Assembly: GCA_036262035.1 (NCBI GenBank)
Contig: DATAJS010000010.1
Location: forward strand, 186,001 to 250,000
DNA: 64,000 nt
Direction of reading: 5' to 3'
From: Burkholderiales bacterium
Lineage (GTDB): Bacteria > Pseudomonadota > Gammaproteobacteria > Burkholderiales > SG8-41
Both the position numbers and the translations under genes were made by a program. How positions within the stretch are numbered: position 1 is the stretch's first letter; every line of letters begins with the position of its first letter. Shown here piece after piece: positions 38,498-47,436 of this stretch. The notes under the pieces were generated by a model, which was given only the letters and a program-made list of their open reading frames with translations, ran no database searches and was not told the DNA's origin.

Positions 38498-39391
38498 GTG
38501 AAGCTCGTTACCTTCAAGACGCGCGACGGCGCGCCCCGCACCGGCCTCGTTCGCAACGACGGCGAGGTGATCGACTTCGCCGCGCTCGCCACGCCGCCTT
38601 TCGACGTCACCGACATGGTCTCGCTCGTCGCTGCCGGCGAGCGCGCGCTTGCCTGGATACGCGGCGCCGCGAGCGCGGCGCGTGGGACGCTGCAGCTGTC
38701 GGAGGTGACGCTGCTCGCGCCGATCCCGCGGCCGCGCAAGAACGTCTTCTGCGTCGGCTGGAACTATCTCGAGCACTTCAGGGAAGGCGAAAAGATCCGG
38801 CCTCACGTCGCCGAGATGCCCACGCACCCGACGTTCTTCTCCAAGACGCCGACGACGGTCATCGGGCCGTACGACGCCGTACCGTACGATCCGAAGATCA
38901 CCGACAAGCTCGACTGGGAGGCGGAGCTGGGAGTAATTATCGGCCCCGGCGGCGTGAACATTAGCGAGGCCGACGCCATGAAGCACGTCTTCGGCTACAC
39001 CGTCATCAACGACGTCTCCGGCCGCGACATCCAGCGCCGGCACGGCCAGCAGTGGTTCAAGGGCAAGAGCCTCGACGGCACCTGTCCGATGGGCCCGTGG
39101 ATCGTCACCGCGGACGAAGTGCCGAATCCCGACAGCCTCGCCATCGGCTGCAAGGTCAACGGCGCGGTCAAGCAGGAATCGAACACGAGCTACATGTACT
39201 TCAAGATCCCGCGCATCATCGCCGAGCTCTCGCACGGCATGACGCTGGAGCCGGGCGACGTGATCTCGACCGGCACGCCGGCGGGCGTGGGCCACGCGCG
39301 CACCCCGCCGGAGTTCATGAAAGCCGGCGACGTGCTCGAGACCGAAGTCGCAGGGATCGGCGTGCTTCGTAACCGCATCGCGCGGTTGTGA
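38498..39391 (+). CDS. Fumarylacetoacetate hydrolase (FAH) family protein
   Basis: A 297-residue enzyme of the FAH/HpcE group: oxaloacetate decarboxylases, acylpyruvases, hydratases or hydrolases of aromatic-ring cleavage products. The C-terminal catalytic domain (from about residue 80) has NVFCVGWNYLEHFREG, the metal ligands in DWEAELGVIIGPG, then INDVSGRDIQRRHGQQW and VISTGTPAGVGHA. The start is the GTG at 38498 after AAAGGAAG. A TAAAAT box lies at 38443-38448. It is followed by a palindrome shared with the convergent dehydrogenase gene. Substrate not determinable. Confidence 0.92.
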   Translation: MKLVTFKTRDGAPRTGLVRNDGEVIDFAALATPPFDVTDMVSLVAAGERALAWIRGAASAARGTLQLSEVTLLAPIPRPRKNVFCVGWNYLEHFREGEKIRPHVAEMPTHPTFFSKTPTTVIGPYDAVPYDPKITDKLDWEAELGVIIGPGGVNISEADAMKHVFGYTVINDVSGRDIQRRHGQQWFKGKSLDGTCPMGPWIVTADEVPNPDSLAIGCKVNGAVKQESNTSYMYFKIPRIIAELSHGMTLEPGDVISTGTPAGVGHARTPPEFMKAGDVLETEVAGIGVLRNRIARL

Positions 39392-39444
39392 AAATCCGGG
39401 TCAGAGTCAGATTAACGTCGGTAATGTGACTCTGACCCGGATTT
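39392..39444. repeat. Perfect 18-bp inverted repeat between convergent genes (REP-like)
   Basis: AAATCCGGGTCAGAGTCA (39392-39409) and TGACTCTGACCCGGATTT (39427-39444), with a 17-nt loop. It lies between the stops of the FAH-family and dehydrogenase genes and could terminate both. The GGGTCAGA core is shared with elements at 20967 and 34731. Confidence 0.8.
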
Positions 39445-39451
39445 CGGGAGG

Positions 39452-40381
39452 TCAGGCTTTGTCGGACTTGAGGATCTCCATCCCCGCCTGAAGGGCCTTT
39501 TCGATCCGCGCTTTTTCCTTGGCGATCCTGGCGTCGTCCCAGTCCCAGAAGCCTTTCTTGGTCTTCATGCCGAGCTGCTTCTTGTCCATCAGCTCTTTCA
39601 CGATGGGCGGCGGGGCGTCGTTCTTGTAGAGGTGCGGGTAGAGCGCGGTGCCGACGAGGTAGTTGGTGTCCCAGCCCGACATCTCTTTCTGCATGACCGG
39701 GCCGCAGGCGATGAAGCGAAAGCCGAAGCCGTAGCGCACCGCGACGTCCACGCCTTCGGCATCGACGATACCGTCCTGGATGAGCCACAGCGCTTCGCGC
39801 ATCATCGCGTGCTGGATGCGGTTGCCGACGAAGCCCGGCACGTCTTTCTTCACCCAGATCGGCGCCTTGCCGAGCTTTTTCATGAGCTCGACCGTCTGCT
39901 GGGCGATGTTCGGATCGGTCGCGTCGGAGCTCACGATCTCGACCAGCGGCACCAGGTGCGCCGGCATGAAGAAGTGCAGCCCCAGCATGCGCTTGCGGTT
40001 CTTCAGGTTCTTGCCGACTTCGCCGATCGGGAAGTTGGAGGTGTTGGTCGCGAGCACCACGTCGTCGCCGGCGAGCGCTTCGACGTCGGCGAAGATCTTC
40101 TGCTTGAGCGCGAGATCCTCGGTGGCCGCTTCGACGACGAAGCTCACGCCGCTCCAGTCGATGTCCGAGAGCTTCTCGCAGGTCTTCACGTTGTTTGCGG
40201 CCGCTGCGGCTGCGCCGAGCTTTTGCAGACCCGCGGTCGTGCGCGCAGGCAACGCGTCGCGCGTCTTCTGCGAAGGACTCATCACCTGCACGCTCCAACC
40301 CGCGGCAGCGAAGATCGTACCGATGTCGCCGCCCATGATGCCGCCGCCGATGATGACTACGTTGGAACGTTCCTGTGCCAT
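39452..40381 (-). CDS. 3-hydroxyacyl-CoA dehydrogenase (3-hydroxybutyryl-CoA type)
   Basis: A 309-residue NAD-dependent enzyme that interconverts 3-hydroxyacyl-CoA and 3-oxoacyl-CoA. The Rossmann motif GGGIMGGDIGTIFAAAG is at residues 12-28. The catalytic His/Glu region reads GLHFFMPAHLVPLVEIVSS, and the C-terminal domain has GFVGNRIQHAMMREAL and a phenylalanine-rich GFGFRFIACGP block. It is divergent from the carboxypeptidase gene. It could serve beta-oxidation or hydroxybutyrate metabolism. Confidence 0.94.
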   Translation of the reverse strand: MAQERSNVVIIGGGIMGGDIGTIFAAAGWSVQVMSPSQKTRDALPARTTAGLQKLGAAAAAANNVKTCEKLSDIDWSGVSFVVEAATEDLALKQKIFADVEALAGDDVVLATNTSNFPIGEVGKNLKNRKRMLGLHFFMPAHLVPLVEIVSSDATDPNIAQQTVELMKKLGKAPIWVKKDVPGFVGNRIQHAMMREALWLIQDGIVDAEGVDVAVRYGFGFRFIACGPVMQKEMSGWDTNYLVGTALYPHLYKNDAPPPIVKELMDKKQLGMKTKKGFWDWDDARIAKEKARIEKALQAGMEILKSDKA

Positions 40382-40449
40382 ATCCCGATGCTCCGCGTTA
40401 TGATCGACCGCATTATAGAGGGGCGCGCGCGCCCCGCCGGGGGGAATCC

Positions 40450-42111
40450 GTGACGTCCAAGCTGCTGTGCGCGCTCGCCGTGGTCCTCGCCGTGTCGTCC
40501 GCTCCGACCGTACACGCGCAGTGCGCGAAAGGCGCCGAGCACACGCAGGCCGACGCGGTGAAGAGCCGCTATCCCGATCCGGCGCATCGCTTCGACACGC
40601 CCGCGTTCGTCGCGGGCAAGACCGGCTTCACGTCGTACGCCGAGATGAACGCGTACCTCCAGCGCCTCGCCCGCGGCTCGCGCAACCTCTTCGTGCGCAC
40701 CGCGGGCCAGTCGCAGGAAGGCCGCACGATTCCGGCGCTCGTGCTCACCAGCGCGGGGCGTTTCACCGGATCCGACCTGAGGACGCTGCAGCGGCCGGTC
40801 GTCTTCCTCGTCGGACAGCTCCACGGCAACGAGCCGGCGGGTGGAGAGGCGATGCTGGCGCTGGCGAAAGAGCTCGCGGCGGGTGAGCTCCGGCCGCTGC
40901 TCGACCGCATCAGCGTGGTCATCATGCCGCGCGGCAATCCCGACGGCGCCGAGTATTTCTGGCGCGGCACGGCGAGCTGCGTCGACGTCAACCGCGATCA
41001 CCTCAAGGTCGACCTGCCCGAGACGTATGCGATCCGCCGCATGACGTACGAGTACACGCCCGACGTCTTCGTCGACGCGCACGAGTTCAGCGTCGCCACG
41101 CGCTGGGTGGAGAAGTTCGACGCGGTGCAGTCGTACGATTTCACGTTCGCCTACGCGACGCACCCCAACGTCGAGAAAGGCCTGAACGATCTCGCCGAGC
41201 GCGTCTTCAGCCGCGGCATCGCGCGCGACGTCGAGAAAGCGGGCTACAGCCACTTCTGGTACTTCACGACCGGGTACGACCTCAAGGACAAGCGCGTGAA
41301 CGGCGGCGGCACCGCGCCCGATATCGGCCGCAATTACGCGGGATTGCAGGGGGCCCTGTCGTTCCTCGTCGAGACGCGCGGCGTGGGCATCGGCCGCGAC
41401 AGCTACGCGCGCCGGGTGCACACCCATTACGTCGTGCTGAAGAGCCTGTTGCAGAGCGCGGCGGACAACGCCGAAGAACTCCGCCGTGTGGTGCGCGACG
41501 CGCGCGCCGAGACGATCCGCAAAGGCAAGTCGCCTTCGGCGGAAGACCGCGTCGCCGTGACGCTGAAAGCGCCGAGCCGTCGCGAGACGCTGACGATGCT
41601 CGACCCCAGGAGCGGCGAGCCCAAGGCGGTCGAGGTCGATTGGCTGGACCCGCGCGAAGCGCAGGCCGCGCTCACGCGCACGCGGCCTTATGCCTACCTG
41701 CTGCTGCCTTCGCACGCCGAGGTCGCGCGCAGGCTGACGATGTCGGGCGTGGAAGGGCGCAGGCTCGACAAGCCGACCGAGCTCGAAGTGGAAAGCTACG
41801 AAGTGACCGAGCGGCGCGCCGGCAGCGTGTTCATCGAAGGCCACATCCGCAGCGCGGTGACGACCGAGGTGAAGCTGAAGAAGCGGCTGTTCCCCGCGGG
41901 GACGTTCGTCTACGCGATGGCGCAGCCGGCGGCGAACCTTTTGATCGCCGCGCTGGAGCCGGAATCGCCGTCGAGCTTCGTCGCGCTGGGGATGATACCC
42001 ACCGACCGGCGCGGGCTCGCCAACCCTCAGGAAGCCGCGCCGTCGGAGGTGCCGGTGTTCAGGTTGCTGCGGCCTCTACGTGGGTTGAGTACCGAGCCGC
42101 CGCTGGACTGA
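40450..42111 (+). CDS. Secreted M14-family zinc carboxypeptidase
   Basis: A 553-residue exported protein. The GTG at 40450 opens a signal peptide (TSKLLCALAVVLAVSSA, cleavage near VHAQ). The M14 domain has the zinc motif H-x-x-E in GQLHGNEPAGGEAML near residue 130, a substrate Arg/Asn in MPRGNPDGAEYF, and the third ligand His in VDAHEFSVAT near 220. A likely catalytic Glu lies in LVETRGVGIG. The last 200 residues form a beta-rich domain of unknown role. It is probably periplasmic or outer-membrane associated and acts on peptides or peptidoglycan. Confidence 0.9.
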   Translation: MTSKLLCALAVVLAVSSAPTVHAQCAKGAEHTQADAVKSRYPDPAHRFDTPAFVAGKTGFTSYAEMNAYLQRLARGSRNLFVRTAGQSQEGRTIPALVLTSAGRFTGSDLRTLQRPVVFLVGQLHGNEPAGGEAMLALAKELAAGELRPLLDRISVVIMPRGNPDGAEYFWRGTASCVDVNRDHLKVDLPETYAIRRMTYEYTPDVFVDAHEFSVATRWVEKFDAVQSYDFTFAYATHPNVEKGLNDLAERVFSRGIARDVEKAGYSHFWYFTTGYDLKDKRVNGGGTAPDIGRNYAGLQGALSFLVETRGVGIGRDSYARRVHTHYVVLKSLLQSAADNAEELRRVVRDARAETIRKGKSPSAEDRVAVTLKAPSRRETLTMLDPRSGEPKAVEVDWLDPREAQAALTRTRPYAYLLLPSHAEVARRLTMSGVEGRRLDKPTELEVESYEVTERRAGSVFIEGHIRSAVTTEVKLKKRLFPAGTFVYAMAQPAANLLIAALEPESPSSFVALGMIPTDRRGLANPQEAAPSEVPVFRLLRPLRGLSTEPPLD

Positions 42112-42218
42112 GCGCTGTCATCGCGCGGAGCCGCAAGGCGACGACGCGATCTCGTGGCGCACGCTGACGGACGCTCCGGGATTGCTTCGTCGCTGACGCT
42201 CCTCGCAATGACGGTTCT
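42112..42218. repeat. Dispersed repeat (CATTGCGAGGAGCG...GAAGCAATC family), copy 1
   Basis: Between the convergent carboxypeptidase and methyltransferase genes. It contains CGCTGACGGACGCTCCGGGA, TTGCTTCGTCGCTGACGCTC and CTCGCAATGAC. The same modules occur, in related order, at 48605-48715. Confidence 0.7.
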
Positions 42219-43064
42219 TCAGCTCTTGCTCGCGCTGAATTTTCCGCCGCCGGCGACCGAGCCCTCGATCTTGTCGCCGTGCACCCGCCCGCTGTATTCC
42301 CTGCCGTCGAGCGAGAACGTGATCGCGTCGCCGCGCAGCCTGGGGTTGAGGAGGTTGGCGACCTTGCCGTCGACTTTCGCGCCGCCGCCGACTTTCTGGT
42401 ACTGCTGGGTCAGGGTGATCTCGCCTTTCGCGGCGCCGTCGAGCTTCCATGTTCCCGCGACTTTCGCCGGGACGATCCACAGGTAGGCGGTGCGGCCTTC
42501 CGACGAATCGACCTGATCGGGTTCCCAGTCGTCCATCGTGAACGCGTGCGACACGACGCGCGTGCCGGGCTTCATGTTGAGGAGGGTCGGGCGCAGCTTC
42601 ACGTTCAGCGACGGCAGGAGGTACATCGTGATGACCGTCGCCTTGCTGAAGTCGGTCGCGAAGATGTCGGCCTTCATGAAGTGCGCCTTGCCGCTCACGC
42701 CTTCCTTGTCGGCGTTGCGCTTGGCGAGCTCGACCATGTCGGGGTTGTACTCGATGCCGAGCGCGTTGGCGCCGAACTTCTTCGCCGCGGTGATGACCGT
42801 GCGGCCGTCGCCCGAGCCCAGGTCGATGACGTAATCGGTCGACTTCACCTGCGCCATCGTCAGCATGCGGTCGACGAGGCTCTGCGGCGTCGGCACCCAG
42901 ATGACGTCCTTGCCTTCCTGGCCGACCTGGGGCGTGAACTCCTGCTTGGCGGCTTCCCCCTTGGCGGCGGGCTTCGCGGTCTGCGCGAGCGCGACGTTCG
43001 TCGCTACGCCTAAGGACAGCAACGTGATTGCGACGACCGAGGCCGCGCGCGAGAGCGTTTGCAT
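42219..43064 (-). CDS. Exported class I SAM-methyltransferase-like protein
   Basis: A 281-residue protein with a strong Sec signal peptide (MQTLSRAASVVAITLLSLG, cleavage near ALAQ) followed by a Rossmann methyltransferase fold. Motif I is YVIDLGSGDGRTV at 78-90 and motif II GIEYNPDMVELAK. The C-terminal 90 residues are a beta-rich extension (AGTWKLDGAAKGEITLTQQ; ITFSLDGREYSGRV). SAM is normally cytoplasmic, so either the protein methylates before export, binds another ligand, or has lost activity. It is the last gene of the minus-strand array, separated from the Bug gene by 92 bp. Confidence 0.85.
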   Translation of the reverse strand: MQTLSRAASVVAITLLSLGVATNVALAQTAKPAAKGEAAKQEFTPQVGQEGKDVIWVPTPQSLVDRMLTMAQVKSTDYVIDLGSGDGRTVITAAKKFGANALGIEYNPDMVELAKRNADKEGVSGKAHFMKADIFATDFSKATVITMYLLPSLNVKLRPTLLNMKPGTRVVSHAFTMDDWEPDQVDSSEGRTAYLWIVPAKVAGTWKLDGAAKGEITLTQQYQKVGGGAKVDGKVANLLNPRLRGDAITFSLDGREYSGRVHGDKIEGSVAGGGKFSASKS

Positions 43065-43156
43065 ACCCCTTCTCCTGTACGTTTTTAGGTGCGCCGCGAG
43101 CGCGGCGTGCGAGGCGATTATGCCTCAACGCCGCGCGCGGCGACCCGGTGTACAGG

Positions 43157-44125
43157 TCAGTCCGGCTTCGCCCCCGACTGCTTCACCACCGGCGCCCAGC
43201 GAGCGATCTCGCTGCGGATGAACCTGCCGAACTCGTCCGGCGAGTTGCCGACGGGCTCGGCGGCTTCGCTGGAGAGCTGTTGCTTCGCCTCGGGGCTGTG
43301 CAGCGCCTTGACGACCGCGGCGTTGAGCCGGGTGACGTAGGCCTTGGGCACCGCGGCGGGCGCGAGGATGCCGTACCACTGCGTCGCCTCGTAGCCTTTG
43401 ACCGTCTCGCCGATGGTCGGCAGATCGGGGAACATCGGCAGGCGCTTCGCTGTGGCGACCGCGATCGGGCGCAGCCGTCCGGCCTTCACCTGTCCCAGCT
43501 GCGGCGGCACGCCGGTGATCATCATCGAGATGTTGCCGGCGATGAGGTCGGTGACCGCGGGGGCGGTGCCCTTGTACGGGATGTGCACGATGTCGGTCTT
43601 GCTCATCAGCTTGAAGTACTCGGTCGCGAGGTGCGCGGCCGAGCCGTTGCCGCCCGAGCCGTAGTTGAGCGCGCCCGGCTTCGCCTGCGCCAGCGCGATG
43701 ACTTCCTTGACGGTCTTCGCCGGCACCTTGGGGTTCACGGTCATCATGTTCGGGATCATCGCGACCAGCGTGATCGGCTGGAAATCCTTCAGCGGGTCGT
43801 ACGGGAGCCTGGAATACAGCGCCGGGTTCACCGCGAGGGTGCCGATGTGCCCCATCACCAGCGTGTAGCCGTCCGGCGCCGAGCGCGCGGCGATCTCCAT
43901 GCCGATCGTCCCGCCCGCACCCGGACGGTTGTCGATGATGCACTGCTGCCCGAACACGTCGGTGATCTGCTTCGCCACCAGCCGCGCGAGGATGTCGGTG
44001 CTGCCGCCCGGCGTGAAGGGCACGACGAGACGGATCGGCTTGCTGGGATAGTTGTCCTGCGTTGCCGCGTGCGCGGCGCCGGCCGCCGCGAGCGCGACGG
44101 CGAGAGAGACTGCTTTGACCTTCAT
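43157..44125 (-). CDS. Bug-family (TctC-like) periplasmic binding protein
   Basis: A 322-residue receptor with a signal peptide ending near AHAA. Family blocks are YPSKPIRLVVPFTPGGSTD, IIDNRPGAGGTIGMEIAAR, YDPLKDFQPITLVA, IVHIPYKGTAPAVTDLIAG and the C-terminal NSPDEFGRFIRSEIARW. It begins 10 bp after the CoA-transferase stop, so it is co-transcribed with that gene. This suggests that its ligand is activated to a CoA thioester by the neighbour. Confidence 0.94.
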   Translation of the reverse strand: MKVKAVSLAVALAAAGAAHAATQDNYPSKPIRLVVPFTPGGSTDILARLVAKQITDVFGQQCIIDNRPGAGGTIGMEIAARSAPDGYTLVMGHIGTLAVNPALYSRLPYDPLKDFQPITLVAMIPNMMTVNPKVPAKTVKEVIALAQAKPGALNYGSGGNGSAAHLATEYFKLMSKTDIVHIPYKGTAPAVTDLIAGNISMMITGVPPQLGQVKAGRLRPIAVATAKRLPMFPDLPTIGETVKGYEATQWYGILAPAAVPKAYVTRLNAAVVKALHSPEAKQQLSSEAAEPVGNSPDEFGRFIRSEIARWAPVVKQSGAKPD

Positions 44126-44135
44126 ACCTCGACCT

Positions 44136-45347
44136 CTACTTCATGATGCGGCCGTCCTTCGTGACACCGTCGGCGACCATGGATTGAATGGCCTCCTCCG
44201 TCAGACCCGCTTCGCGCAGGATCTCGACGCTGTGCTGCCCGATCTTCGGTGCCGGGCTGAAATCGCTGCGCGCGCCGCGCGACAGCTTGTTGGGCAGGGC
44301 CATGTTGACGATGGTCCCTTCGGTGGGATGCTCCACCTTCTGATAGAAGCCGACCTCCGCGAGGTGCGGATCCTCGAGCAGCGTATCGAGCGTGTGATAC
44401 GGCATCGCCGGCACGTCGCACTCGTCGAAGATCGCGAGCCATTCGGCCGTCGTCTTCGTCCTGAGCGCTTCGCCGCGGATGCGGAAATACTCGCCGACGT
44501 TCGAAAAGCGCGACGCGATGCTGTCGAAGCGCGGATCGGTCTTGAGCTCCGGGCGCCCGATCGCGTCGAAGAACGCGAACGCCTGCGCGTTGGTGTTGGC
44601 GGAGATGCAGATGAACCCGTCGCTGGTCTGCATCGGCTTCGCCTGCGGATCGAGCAGGCGCGGATCGCCGGTGTTGCCGGCCGGCGGATCGAAGGTCTTC
44701 ATGTACATGTGCTCGGACATGACGAACGCCGCCATGTTCTCGAACATCGGGATCTCGATCGACTGGCCTTCGCCGGTGCGCTCGCGGTGGAACAGCGCCA
44801 TCAGCATCATCTGCACCGCGATGAGACCCACGGTCTTGTCGGCCATCACCATCGGCAGGTAACGCGGCTCGCCCGCCGCGCGGTGATACAGCGCCGCCAC
44901 GCCCGCGGAACCCTGGATGATCGAATCGTACGCGGGCTTTTTGCGATAGCGCCCGCCCTGCCCGAAGCCGAACATGCCGCAGTAGATGATCTTCGGGTTC
45001 ACCGCTTTCACGTCGTCGTACGAGAGCTTCATGCGCGCCATCGAATCGGGGCGCACGTTCCAGACCAGCACGTCGGCGAGTCTGACGAGCTTCATCAGCG
45101 CGTCGTAACCCGCGGGCTTCTTCAGATCGAGCACCACCGAGCGCTTGTTGCGGTTGAGGTGCAGGAACTTCGGGCCCATGCCGGGCGTCTTGCCGAGGCC
45201 GCCGATGGTGCGGCCGAGATCGCCCGACGGGCTCTCGACCTTGATCACGTCGGCGCCGTGATCGGCGAGGATTTGCGTGGCGAGCGGACCGACGACCACC
45301 GAGGTGAGATCGACGATGCGCACGCCTGCTAAAGGACCACCAGCCAT
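44136..45347 (-). CDS. CaiB/BaiF family (class III) CoA-transferase
   Basis: A 403-residue CoA-transferase. The N-terminal block VRIVDLTSVVVGPLATQIL, then HLNRNKRSVVLDLKKPAG, and the catalytic Asp in LPMVMADKTVGLIAVQM match the family; ERTGEGQSIEIPMFENMA follows. It lies 58 bp after the hydratase gene and 10 bp before a Bug gene. Together with the hydratase and the CitE-like lyase upstream, it could perform the activation step of an itaconate-like route. That assignment is inference. Confidence 0.94.
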   Translation of the reverse strand: MAGGPLAGVRIVDLTSVVVGPLATQILADHGADVIKVESPSGDLGRTIGGLGKTPGMGPKFLHLNRNKRSVVLDLKKPAGYDALMKLVRLADVLVWNVRPDSMARMKLSYDDVKAVNPKIIYCGMFGFGQGGRYRKKPAYDSIIQGSAGVAALYHRAAGEPRYLPMVMADKTVGLIAVQMMLMALFHRERTGEGQSIEIPMFENMAAFVMSEHMYMKTFDPPAGNTGDPRLLDPQAKPMQTSDGFICISANTNAQAFAFFDAIGRPELKTDPRFDSIASRFSNVGEYFRIRGEALRTKTTAEWLAIFDECDVPAMPYHTLDTLLEDPHLAEVGFYQKVEHPTEGTIVNMALPNKLSRGARSDFSPAPKIGQHSVEILREAGLTEEAIQSMVADGVTKDGRIMK

Positions 45348-45405
45348 CTAAAACCTCAAAGTCAAAATGGATCCCGGCTGCTCCGGGATGACGCGCCGCT
45401 GCGCG
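45348..45405. repeat. Partial dispersed repeat (TCAAAATGGATCCCGG family)
   Basis: TCAAAATGGATCCCGG, CTGCTCCGGGATGACGCG and CCGCTGCGCGTCACG: a half-element of the GTCATTCCCGC family in the gap between the hydratase and CoA-transferase genes. Confidence 0.5.
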
Positions 45406-46257
45406 TCACGCGAACTCCGCTTCCGCGGTCAGCGCGACCGCGTCGGCGTCGTCGACCACCCACAGCTTCGCGGTCTTACCGTCCGCGCTCGGCTCGCCGC
45501 ACACGGTGAACTGGCGATTGACGAACAGCGGACGCACGTTGCGCGAGGCGATGTGCTTGAGCGGGCTCTTCGCGTTCGCGCGTATGAGCTCGTAGACGAG
45601 GAGCGTGGTGAGGCCGCCGTTCATCACCAGATCGGGATAGCCCTCGGTCTTGGTGACGTACGGGTGGTCGTAGTGAATGCGGTGGCCGTTGAACGTCAGC
45701 GCCGAGTAGCGGAACAGCAGCACCGGATCGGGCGTGACCTTCTGCTGCCACACCGCCTTGCCTTCGGCGCGCTGCGGCGCGGGCCTGGGCGCGTTGGGAT
45801 CGGGCTCTTCGCGATAGACGATGTCCTGCTCTTCGGTGATCGCGAGGCCGCGCGAGGTGATCATGTCGGTCTTCACCGTCACGAACACCATCCGGCCGCT
45901 GCGCCCGGTCTTGGGCGTGACGCTCGCGATCGTCGACTCGCGTTTCACTTCGTCGCCGATGAGCAGCGGCGCGTGCATCGTCGTGCGCTTGCCGGCGAAC
46001 ATGCGGCGCGGCAGCGGCACCGGCGGCAGGAAATCGCCGCGCTCGGGATGCCCGTCGGCGCCGATCTGCGACTGGCGCACGACGCGCGGGAACAGGATCG
46101 ACTGCCAGCCGTTCGGCAGCGGGTCGCCGGCCTTCGGCATCGGGTAATCGAGGTCGAGCGTCGCGGCGAGGCGGTGCACCGTCGGAATCGTCACGTAGTC
46201 GACGTCGGTCTCTTTCTGGCCGACCCAGGTCTTGAGCTTTTCCAAATCAGCGGTCAT
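45406..46257 (-). CDS. Two-hotdog acyl-CoA hydratase (MaoC/mesaconyl-C4-CoA hydratase-like)
   Basis: A 283-residue protein with two hotdog units. The N-terminal FAS1-like dehydratase domain (KTWVGQKETDVDYVTIPTV; LPPVPLPRRMFAGKR) is joined to a C-terminal MaoC-like unit with the hydratase segment YSALTFNGHRIHYDHPYV, which holds the Asn/His pair. The length and layout fit mesaconyl-C4-CoA or itaconyl-CoA hydratases. The ATG at 46257 begins the family N-terminus; the frame upstream enters a repeat region. It is first of the trio hydratase, CoA-transferase, Bug. Confidence 0.88.
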   Translation of the reverse strand: MTADLEKLKTWVGQKETDVDYVTIPTVHRLAATLDLDYPMPKAGDPLPNGWQSILFPRVVRQSQIGADGHPERGDFLPPVPLPRRMFAGKRTTMHAPLLIGDEVKRESTIASVTPKTGRSGRMVFVTVKTDMITSRGLAITEEQDIVYREEPDPNAPRPAPQRAEGKAVWQQKVTPDPVLLFRYSALTFNGHRIHYDHPYVTKTEGYPDLVMNGGLTTLLVYELIRANAKSPLKHIASRNVRPLFVNRQFTVCGEPSADGKTAKLWVVDDADAVALTAEAEFA

Positions 46258-46357
46258 GGCGGTATGGGGAGCGGTGGGGTTTCGAACGTGCGCGCCGCGG
46301 GTAGAGCAGCGTGCGGCGCGCAGGGAGAGGGCGAATTCTAGCAAAAGCGCGCTTTGC

Positions 46358-46445
46358 GTCGTCCTGGCGAACGCCAGGACCCATTTTGACGTTGAGGCTG
46401 ATGAGGTCCCGGATAGCTCCCGCTATCGCGGTTCCGGGACGACGA
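46358..46445. repeat. Dispersed palindromic repeat
   Basis: CGTCCTGGCGAACGCCAGGACCCATTTTGACG, then GAGGTCCCGGATAGCTCCCGCTATCGCGGTTCCGGGACGACG: two nested hairpins related to the 3812 and 47500 elements. It lies between the hydratase start and the next Bug stop. Confidence 0.65.
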
Positions 46446-47414
46446 TCAGTCGGCCTTGGCGCCCGACTCGCGCACCGCCTTGCCCCACTTGGCGATCTCG
46501 GATTTGATGAACGCGCCGAACTCCGCGCGCGTGCCGGGCACCGGCGTGAAGGCGAGCGCGTTCAGGCGCTCGGTGACGTCGGGCTGCTTCACCACGCGCA
46601 CGATCTCGGCGTTGAGCTTGTCGAGGATTCCCGGCGGCGTTTTGGCGGGCGCGACGATCCCGATCCAGCCGACGGCCTCGAAGCCGGGATAGCCCGCTTC
46701 GGCGATCGTCGGCACCTCGGGCATGAGCGGCGAGCGCTTGAGCGTCGCGATGCCGAGGCCGCGCAGGCGGTTCGACTTCACCAGCGGCAGCGTCGCCGGA
46801 ATCGCGTCGAACATGATGCCGACCTGCCCGGTCATCACGTCGCCGTGCGCGGCGGGGCTGCCTTTGTAGGGAATGTGGTTCAACTGGATGCCCGCGGCCG
46901 AGCGGAACATCTCCATCGTGAGATGGCTGGTCGAGCCGCTGCCGAGCGACGCGAAGGCGACCGCGCCCGGTTTCGCTTTCGCGGCGGCGACGAGCTCCCG
47001 GGTGGTCTTCCAGGGAGTGTTCGGCCCGGTGACCAGCGTCTGCGGCGTCAGCGCGATGTTGGTGATCGGCGCGAAGTCGCGCAGCGCGTCGTACGGAAGT
47101 TTGGAATACAGCGTCGGATTGATGCCGAAAGCGCTGGAGACGCCCATCGTCAGGGTGTAGCCGTCGGGCGGGGCTTTGGCGCCGATCTCGGTGCCGACGA
47201 TCGCGCCCGCGCCGGGGCGATTGTCGACGACGACCTGCTGGCCCCAGCTCTCGGTGAGCTTCTGCGCCACCACGCGCGCGAGGATGTCGGTCGAGGTGCC
47301 GGGCTGGAACTGCGCGATGATGCGGATGGGACGGGAGGGATAGCTTTGCGCTGCAGCCGCCGAGGTGACGAGCGCTGCGGTCAGTGCGACGAGTCGTGCT
47401 GCGTGACGTGCCAT
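46446..47414 (-). CDS. Bug-family (TctC-like) periplasmic binding protein
   Basis: A 322-residue receptor with signal peptide MARHAARLVALTAALVTSA. Blocks YPSRPIRIIAQFQPGTSTD, VVDNRPGAGAIVGTEIGAK, YDALRDFAPITNIALT and IQLNHIPYKGSPAAHGDVM are typical. The usual P-F-x-P-G-G loop reads A-Q-F-Q-P-G-T, a variant of the ligand-entry motif. It is flanked by large repeats on both sides, so it may have its own transcript. Confidence 0.93.
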   Translation of the reverse strand: MARHAARLVALTAALVTSAAAAQSYPSRPIRIIAQFQPGTSTDILARVVAQKLTESWGQQVVVDNRPGAGAIVGTEIGAKAPPDGYTLTMGVSSAFGINPTLYSKLPYDALRDFAPITNIALTPQTLVTGPNTPWKTTRELVAAAKAKPGAVAFASLGSGSTSHLTMEMFRSAAGIQLNHIPYKGSPAAHGDVMTGQVGIMFDAIPATLPLVKSNRLRGLGIATLKRSPLMPEVPTIAEAGYPGFEAVGWIGIVAPAKTPPGILDKLNAEIVRVVKQPDVTERLNALAFTPVPGTRAEFGAFIKSEIAKWGKAVRESGAKAD

Positions 47415-47436
47415 CGGTCGCCTCCTTTAAAGGCGT

